From the NCBI GenBank assembly GCA_044375105.1, contig JBILNK010000157.1, positions 1-10,232 of the forward strand: a DNA stretch of 10,232 nucleotides. Direction: 5' to 3'. The position numbers and the translations under genes are program-made. Source of the stretch: JBIKLM01 sp044375105 (GTDB taxonomy: Bacteria > Planctomycetota > UBA1135 > GCA-002686595). This document shows, in pieces, positions 7,001 through 10,232 of the stretch. The first letter of the stretch is position 1, and each line of letters begins with the position of its first letter. The notes beneath the pieces are model-generated. The model had not been told where the DNA came from. It saw only the letters and a list, made by a program, of their open reading frames with translations, and did not search any database.

Positions 7001-7579
7001 GATGAGTTCCAGGGTCTGGTGAGGCTGCTCAGCAACTGCCCCAGCTCCCGCCTGGGGGAGTTCCCTCCCGGCAGCGAGGTCTCGATCGCCGGCATGGTCT
7101 CGAGCCTCAGCGTGGTGCAGGTCAAGAGCGGCAAGTGGAAGGGCGCCAAGATGGCGCGCTTCCAGCTGGAGGACCTGGAGGGCGCGGTGCCCGTAACCGT
7201 GTTCCCCAAGGCCTACGAAGCGCTCGGGTCGACGCTGGCCGAGGACGCTCTGTTGGTGATCTCGGCGACCCTCGAGGAGCGGGAGGAATCGAGCGCCCTG
7301 CTGCTCAAGGAGGCCCTGACCTTCACCGCCGCCCTGGACCGCTTCCAGGGCGCTCTGGTGGTCCGCTTGGAGCCTGCGGATCGCGAGAAGCTGACGCCTC
7401 TCAAGCAGCTGATGACCTCCCGCAAAGGTCCTTCGGGCCTCTACTTCGACGTGCGCGGGACCGACGGACTGGTCCGGCGGGTTCGCGCCGGGGGCAACGG
7501 CGTGGCGATCTCCGCGGACTTGGTCCGCGAGCTGGACCAGCTGCTCGAGCCGGGCCGGGTGCAGTTGGCCCGGGCTTGA
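4055..7579 (+). CDS. dnaE: DNA polymerase III alpha subunit
   Basis: The 1174-residue catalytic subunit of the replicative polymerase copies DNA at the fork with the beta clamp and clamp loader. The N-terminal PHP domain runs from about 5 to 280. It keeps a full set of metal-binding candidates: H10, H12, D19, H44, E69, H90, C140, D208 and H210. The C-family polymerase core follows, with PGRGSAAGS at 358-366, the catalytic aspartates D401 and D403 in PDIDIDF, and D552 in KMDYLGLRTLT. The fingers carry YRPGPLESGM and FNKSHSTAYAL (744-754). An internal clamp-binding motif QGSLF lies at 917-921. An OB-fold follows around 1008-1090 and a short C-terminal domain ends the protein. Length is close to E. 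coli DnaE (1160). This is the replicative DnaE1 type rather than PolC or DnaE2/ImuC. No Shine-Dalgarno precedes the ATG; the leader instead contains CCTCCT. It stands alone, convergent with the ribosomal operon. Confidence 0.97.
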   Translation: MTEADFVHLHVHSEYSLLDGANRIKNLVAAAVKDGQRALALTDHGNLFGAIELYKHCKEAGIKPILGCEVYLARGSRRDPHNRERNPYSHLTLLARDRTGYQNLIKLTSASYLEGFHVRPRIDMELLSKHSAGLTCLSGCLSSEVNKLIRTGQQPAAEDLSIRLRDLFGPENFWLELQRNGIQIQEECNQAMLEISARTGIPIVATNDIHYLREEDCEVQDVLLCINTGAKRAEKERFRMDTKTLYFRTRAEMAAAFSDLPGALHGTLAIAEQVDLTIEFGKYHVPRYTPDDGGDPDALFDALLEQGLLRKYGAEDTRARERLEYEKRTIRQLGFVSYFLIVWDLIAWARRNGVPVGPGRGSAAGSMVAYLLDITKVCPLRYDLLFERFLNAARVSMPDIDIDFCKEGREKVLAYTRQRYGADFVAQIVTFGTMASRTVVRDVGRVLDVPLKDVDAVAKKIPAGPNAPSLREALETDEDLIKVKTEHPELAELFQLSMELEGQVRHISTHAAGVVIADRPITDYVPLCTQGEDVSTQWPAPQLEELGLLKMDYLGLRTLTILELALRNIRKLGGTPPDLDDLPAGDPATYRMLTQGDTLGVFQLESDGMKKLLARLKPDCFEDLIAALALYRPGPLESGMIEMFVRRKHGQEAIEYPHPALEPILRDTYGCIVYQEQVMLISNHLSGFSLNEADNLRKAMGKKKPEIMAKFSAQFIDGAEKNGCPRQAAQEIWDNIIKFGGYGFNKSHSTAYALITYQTAYLKANHRVAFLASNMTCESGDSDKIRAFLGDCKRTRVQMLPPDMRFSRWEFEPEPLPPDSGRPGEHGIRFGLAAIKGTGQKAIEALLLARSEHAPGAQLADLCGGVDHNEVTKLTWEALIKAGCWDFTDLNRGVLASRLETLMSEGAKVAADRRSGQGSLFGAFKDPEPSPAVPRSGARKDGAQNRSAPSTNQPGEPGAWGPREVLKAEREALGYYLSGHPLDEFQGLVRLLSNCPSSRLGEFPPGSEVSIAGMVSSLSVVQVKSGKWKGAKMARFQLEDLEGAVPVTVFPKAYEALGSTLAEDALLVISATLEEREESSALLLKEALTFTAALDRFQGALVVRLEPADREKLTPLKQLMTSRKGPSGLYFDVRGTDGLVRRVRAGGNGVAISADLVRELDQLLEPGRVQLARA

Positions 7580-8126
7580 TCCTGCCTTCCCCGTTGCTCG
7601 AGGCTCGGCTCTACCAGCCTCACAGGGCCTCTCGAGCGGGCGCTTCGCGAGCGCCCCGGCATGTGGGACCGAACAGAGCCACCGGCGTCGTCGGGTCCGA
7701 CGAAGACGTCCGCTAGACTCCCGCCTGCGCGCCTCCAGGGCCTCTGGCAACCCGTCCTCTGCGGCTTCCCCCGTGCCCCAGCGCGAGCGTGCGGCGGCGC
7801 GTCCGGCGGTGGAGCGGCAGGGCCCCGGTGGAACCTCCGGACTCGCATCGGCGAGCTTCCCTGGAGCCCGCCGATCCCAGATGCCCGCGCGTTTGTGGCA
7901 AGCGCCGGTGACCCGAGCTTGCCGGTCCCTGCCGCCGCCGAAGCAAAGCCCCCGCTGTCCCCCTCGATGGCGACTTGATATCGGACCGGAGGCGGGAACT
8001 CCAACGGCAACCGGGCCGGTCAGGCAGCGGGCTGGCCGATATATCGCGACGATTCCGGGTCCGCGGATCAGACCCCCCGGACAGCGGGGCGGCATCGCCG
8101 TGCAGCAGGGCGCGATCTGGAGCTGC
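7580..8126. other. Intergenic region between convergent dnaE and the alpha operon
   Basis: I recognise no gene in these 547 bp. Open frames exist on both strands but are low-complexity, rich in Arg, Pro and Ala, and match no family I know. Visible structures are a hairpin GGGCGCT/AGCGCCC (7638-7644 and 7650-7656), possibly the dnaE transcript end although no T tract follows, and a hairpin GGCAAGC/GCTTGCC (7897-7903 and 7917-7923). No RNase P, tmRNA or 6S RNA signature was found by eye. Confidence 0.5.
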
Positions 8127-8172
8127 AAAAACGCCCAGCCCCCATCTCGGCCGAGGCCGAGATGGGGGCTGG
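8127..8172 (-). terminator. Intrinsic terminator of the alpha ribosomal operon
   Basis: Two perfect 18-bp arms (8155-8172 and 8135-8152) meet across two bases, giving a very long GC-rich stem with a tight loop. On the minus strand a T5 tract (8131-8127) follows after two bases. It begins 16 bp past the rplQ stop. No T run lies on the plus-strand side, so it works only for the minus-strand operon. Confidence 0.92.
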
Positions 8173-8188
8173 ACATTGGCCGATCAAC

Positions 8189-8575
8189 TCACTGACCTTC
8201 GGCGGCGGGCTTGGGCGAGCGCTCGACGAATTCGATCATCGCCCGGGCTCCATTGTCGCCCAAGCGAGGCTTGGCGAGCTTGAGGATCCGGCAATAGCCG
8301 CCCGGGCGCGCCTTGAAGCGCGGGCCGAGCACGTCGAATAGCTTGGTCACAGCGGCGTCGCTGCGCAGCTCCGCGAAGGCCTGCCGGCGGTTGTGCAGGT
8401 TGGCCTCTTTGGAGAGGGTCACGAGCTTCTCCACCACCGGCCGCAGGTTCTTGGCCTTCGGCAGGGTGGTGATGATGCGCTCGTGCTCGATCAGGGAGAC
8501 CGCCATGTTGCGCGTCATGGCGATGCGGTGGCTGGTGGTACGGCCCAGCTTGCGGCCGGCGATCTTGTGGCGCAT
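8189..8575 (-). CDS. rplQ: 50S ribosomal protein L17
   Basis: The 128-residue protein is a large-subunit ribosomal protein, near the polypeptide exit region in known structures. The family signature is plain: MRHKIAGRKLGR at the N-terminus, then SHRIAMTRNM, the segment HERIITTLPKAKNLRP at 31-46, HNRRQ at 61-65, and GGYCRI with RLGD at 92-107. The acidic, Ala/Pro-rich tail (119-128) is a variable extension. The start is set by a Shine-Dalgarno AGAGGA (8589-8584), 8 bases before the ATG. It is the last gene of the operon, 52 bp after rpoA and 16 bp before the terminator hairpin, as in most bacteria. Confidence 0.98.
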   Translation of the reverse strand: MRHKIAGRKLGRTTSHRIAMTRNMAVSLIEHERIITTLPKAKNLRPVVEKLVTLSKEANLHNRRQAFAELRSDAAVTKLFDVLGPRFKARPGGYCRILKLAKPRLGDNGARAMIEFVERSPKPAAEGQ

Positions 8576-8627
8576 GACGTGGATCCTCTAGCGATGGATG
8601 CGGTTCGTGGAGGCGGGCCCAGGGGCG

Positions 8628-9617
8628 TCAGACTTCCATCCCGAGGGACAGGTCCAGTTCGGCCAGGCGGTTCTTGATCTCGGTCAGGCTGGTCTTTCCG
8701 AGGTTCTTGAGCTTCATCACCTCGGGCTCGGAGAGGCGCACCAGATCACGAATCGTGTTCAGGTTGGCCCCGTCCAGGCAGTTGCGGGCACGCACCGAGA
8801 GCTCGAGTTCGGCCAGGGGCCGATCGAGCAGCTCGCTCATGTCGGAATCCTGGTGGCGGCGGCTGTGCAGCTCGGATTGCGACGGATCGCCGATGATCGG
8901 AGCATCCTCACCCTGGGGCTGGAAGAGCACGAAGGGGTTGAGGTGCTTGCGATAGATCTTGGCGGCCTCGGCGAGCGCGAGCTCCGGGGTCACGGTCCCG
9001 TCGGTCCAGATCTCGAGCACGAGCCGGTCGTAGTTGGTGAACTTGCCGACACGGGTAGCCTCCACCGCGTAGCGCACGCGGTGCACCGGCGAGTAGACCG
9101 AGTCCACCGGGATCGTGCCCAGGGGCTGGGTCTCGTCGCGATTTTCTTCGGCAGGAACGTAACCGCGGCCGCGCTGTACATCCAGCTCGATCCGCAGCTC
9201 GCGATCCAGGGTCAGGGTGGCGATGTGCAGCTCTCGGTTGATCACGCGGGCATCCCCCTCGCAGCGAACGTCGGCCCCGGTGACCGGCCCTTTGCCGGAC
9301 TTTTCGATCACGCAGGTGATGGGCCTGGTTCCGCTGTACTGCAAGCGCAGGCGCTTGAGGTTCAGGATGATGTCGGTGACATCCTCGTAGATGCCTTCCA
9401 GCGAGTCGAACTCGTGGGAGGCGCCCTTGATGCGCACCGCGGTCACGGCCGAGCCCTCGATGGACGAGAGCAGCACCCGCCGCAGGCCGTTGCCGATGGT
9501 GTTGCCGAAGCCGCGTTCAAACGGCTCGACCACGAACCGGCCGTAGTCTTTGGTGAGCGTCTCGCGCTCGGGGAGCACCCGGGAGGGAAGCTCGAAATTG
9601 CGCCAGCGAATCCTCAT
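8628..9617 (-). CDS. rpoA: DNA-directed RNA polymerase alpha subunit
   Basis: The 329-residue alpha subunit dimerises to scaffold RNA polymerase assembly and contacts promoter UP elements and activators. The N-terminal assembly domain covers about 1-235 and includes ERGFGNTIGNGLRRVLLSS (34-52), the core of alpha dimerisation and beta contact. A linker of about 25 residues leads to the C-terminal domain (260-329), with SVRARNC at 274-280 and NLGKTSLTEIKNRL at 305-318. R276 corresponds to E. coli R265, the main DNA-contacting residue. Length matches the family (329 in E. coli). A strong Shine-Dalgarno AGGAGG (9629-9624) lies 6 bases before the ATG, within the 13-bp gap after rpsD, so the two are tightly coupled. 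The N-terminus MRIRWRNFELPSRV resembles what I associate with Planctomycetota and relatives. Confidence 0.98.
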   Translation of the reverse strand: MRIRWRNFELPSRVLPERETLTKDYGRFVVEPFERGFGNTIGNGLRRVLLSSIEGSAVTAVRIKGASHEFDSLEGIYEDVTDIILNLKRLRLQYSGTRPITCVIEKSGKGPVTGADVRCEGDARVINRELHIATLTLDRELRIELDVQRGRGYVPAEENRDETQPLGTIPVDSVYSPVHRVRYAVEATRVGKFTNYDRLVLEIWTDGTVTPELALAEAAKIYRKHLNPFVLFQPQGEDAPIIGDPSQSELHSRRHQDSDMSELLDRPLAELELSVRARNCLDGANLNTIRDLVRLSEPEVMKLKNLGKTSLTEIKNRLAELDLSLGMEV

Positions 9618-9630
9618 CGTTTTCCTCCTC
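9618..9630 (-). promoter_or_regulatory. Strong ribosome-binding site of rpoA in the rpsD-rpoA gap
   Basis: The 13-bp gap between the rpsD stop and the rpoA ATG contains AGGAGG (9629-9624), six bases from the start codon. It is the clearest Shine-Dalgarno in the window and contrasts with tadA, the carbamoyltransferase and dnaE, which lack one. It supports the chosen rpoA start and coupled translation. Confidence 0.85.
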
Positions 9631-10232
9631 TCAGCGCGAGCAGAGCTCGATGATCATCTGCAGTTGGATCGGGTGCTTGAAGTGCTCCCGGGTGGGCAGG
9701 CTTTGGACGGTCGCCTCGAGGGCCGTGCGATCCAGGCTGACCCAATCGGGAACCGCCTGGGCACGGTTGAACTCCAGGGCTTCGCCCACGATCTTGCGGG
9801 TGTTTTCCTTGCCGCGCATGGAGACCTTGTCTCCGGTGCGGAGCTGGTAGGAGGGAACGTCCACCAAGCGGCCGTTCACGCGGACGTGGCCGTGGTTGAC
9901 CAGGTGGCGTGCGTGGACCCGGGAGAGCGCCATGCCAGAGTTGAGCACGAAGCTGTCCAGGCGCCGCTCGAGCAGGCTGACCAGGTTGTCCCCGGTGTTG
10001 CCCGGCATGCGCTCGGCCCGATGGAAATAGAGCATGAACTGGCGCTCGGTCAGGTTGCCGTAAATGCGCTTGAGCTTCTGCTTCTCCCGCAGGCGTAAGC
10101 CGTAGTCGGTGGCTTTGCTACGGCGCTGGGCATGCATGCCCGGGGGATAGTTGCGCTTGGTGATGCCGCACTTGTCCGAGAAGCAGCGCTGGCCCTTCAG
10201 GAAGAGCTGCATGCCTTCGCGGCGGCAGAGTT
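9631..10232 (-). CDS. rpsD: 30S ribosomal protein S4, 5' end beyond the window
   Basis: Ribosomal protein S4 is a primary 16S rRNA-binding protein that starts small-subunit assembly; in E. coli it also represses its own operon. The frame stays open to the window edge. Codons before the Met at 10212 read LCRREG, matching the family's usual start, so true translation begins about ten residues outside the window. The paired cysteines, LC at the edge and C-x4-C in GQRCFSDKC, mark the zinc-binding C+ form. The S4 RNA-binding domain is clear: RRLDSFVLNSGMALSRVHAR, then HLVNHGHVRVNG and VPSYQLRTGD. The protein ends in HPIQLQMIIELCSR. Next on the strand is rpoA after 13 bp, the usual alpha-operon order. 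Confidence 0.98.
   Translation of the reverse strand, partial: LCRREGMQLFLKGQRCFSDKCGITKRNYPPGMHAQRRSKATDYGLRLREKQKLKRIYGNLTERQFMLYFHRAERMPGNTGDNLVSLLERRLDSFVLNSGMALSRVHARHLVNHGHVRVNGRLVDVPSYQLRTGDKVSMRGKENTRKIVGEALEFNRAQAVPDWVSLDRTALEATVQSLPTREHFKHPIQLQMIIELCSR

Noticed and set aside
7897..7950. Sequence around GCCGGTGAC...GCCGGTCCC resembling part of a cobalamin riboswitch
   Set aside because: Only short fragments match; the full conserved core is missing and no plus-strand gene lies downstream to be regulated.
7661..7978. Small plus-strand gene after dnaE
   Set aside because: The 105-residue frame is Pro/Ala/Arg-rich low-complexity sequence, has no ribosome-binding site and matches no family I know.
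8598..9653. 351-residue plus-strand open frame opposite rpoA
   Set aside because: It is a mirror frame of rpoA; the codon bias of a high-G+C gene leaves the antisense frame open, and it has no conserved domain.

Overview
The window is very G+C-rich bacterial chromosome made almost entirely of core housekeeping genes. No phage, transposon, CRISPR or defence genes are visible. RpoA begins MRIRWRNFELPSRV, which resembles the RpoA N-terminus I associate with Planctomycetota and relatives. The transcarbamylase is of the N-acetyl/N-succinylornithine type, and several starts lack a Shine-Dalgarno. I infer a high-G+C member of Planctomycetota or a neighbouring phylum, with moderate confidence and from remembered family patterns only.

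Region 1 (1-2465) is a stable-RNA and translation-accuracy block, all on the minus strand. In transcription order it holds a promoter, tRNA-Arg(ACG), tadA (tRNA adenosine deaminase), tRNA-Ser(CGA), tRNA-Ser(GGA) and the 4.5S-type SRP RNA (ffs). TadA converts A34 of tRNA-Arg(ACG) to inosine, so enzyme and substrate are neighbours. The order tadA / tRNA-Ser / SRP RNA recalls the tadA-scr-dnaX neighbourhood of Bacillus subtilis, so dnaX may lie just beyond base 1. The long spacers contain four different short tandem repeats and a G-run tract.

Region 2 (2740-7579) is on the plus strand. It holds an N-acetyl/N-succinylornithine carbamoyltransferase (arginine biosynthesis) and dnaE, the replicative DNA polymerase III alpha subunit, with a complete-looking PHP metal site and an internal clamp-binding motif.

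Region 3 (8127-10232) is on the minus strand, convergent with dnaE. It is the end of the ribosomal alpha operon: rpsD (5' end cut by the window), rpoA and rplQ, closed by a strong intrinsic terminator with 18-bp arms and a T5 tract. The 547 bp between dnaE and this terminator hold only hairpins.

I see no clear novel system. The points most worth a second look are the non-canonical active-site residues of the carbamoyltransferase, the repeat-filled spacers around the SRP RNA and serine tRNAs, and the tadA/tRNA-Arg(ACG) pairing.
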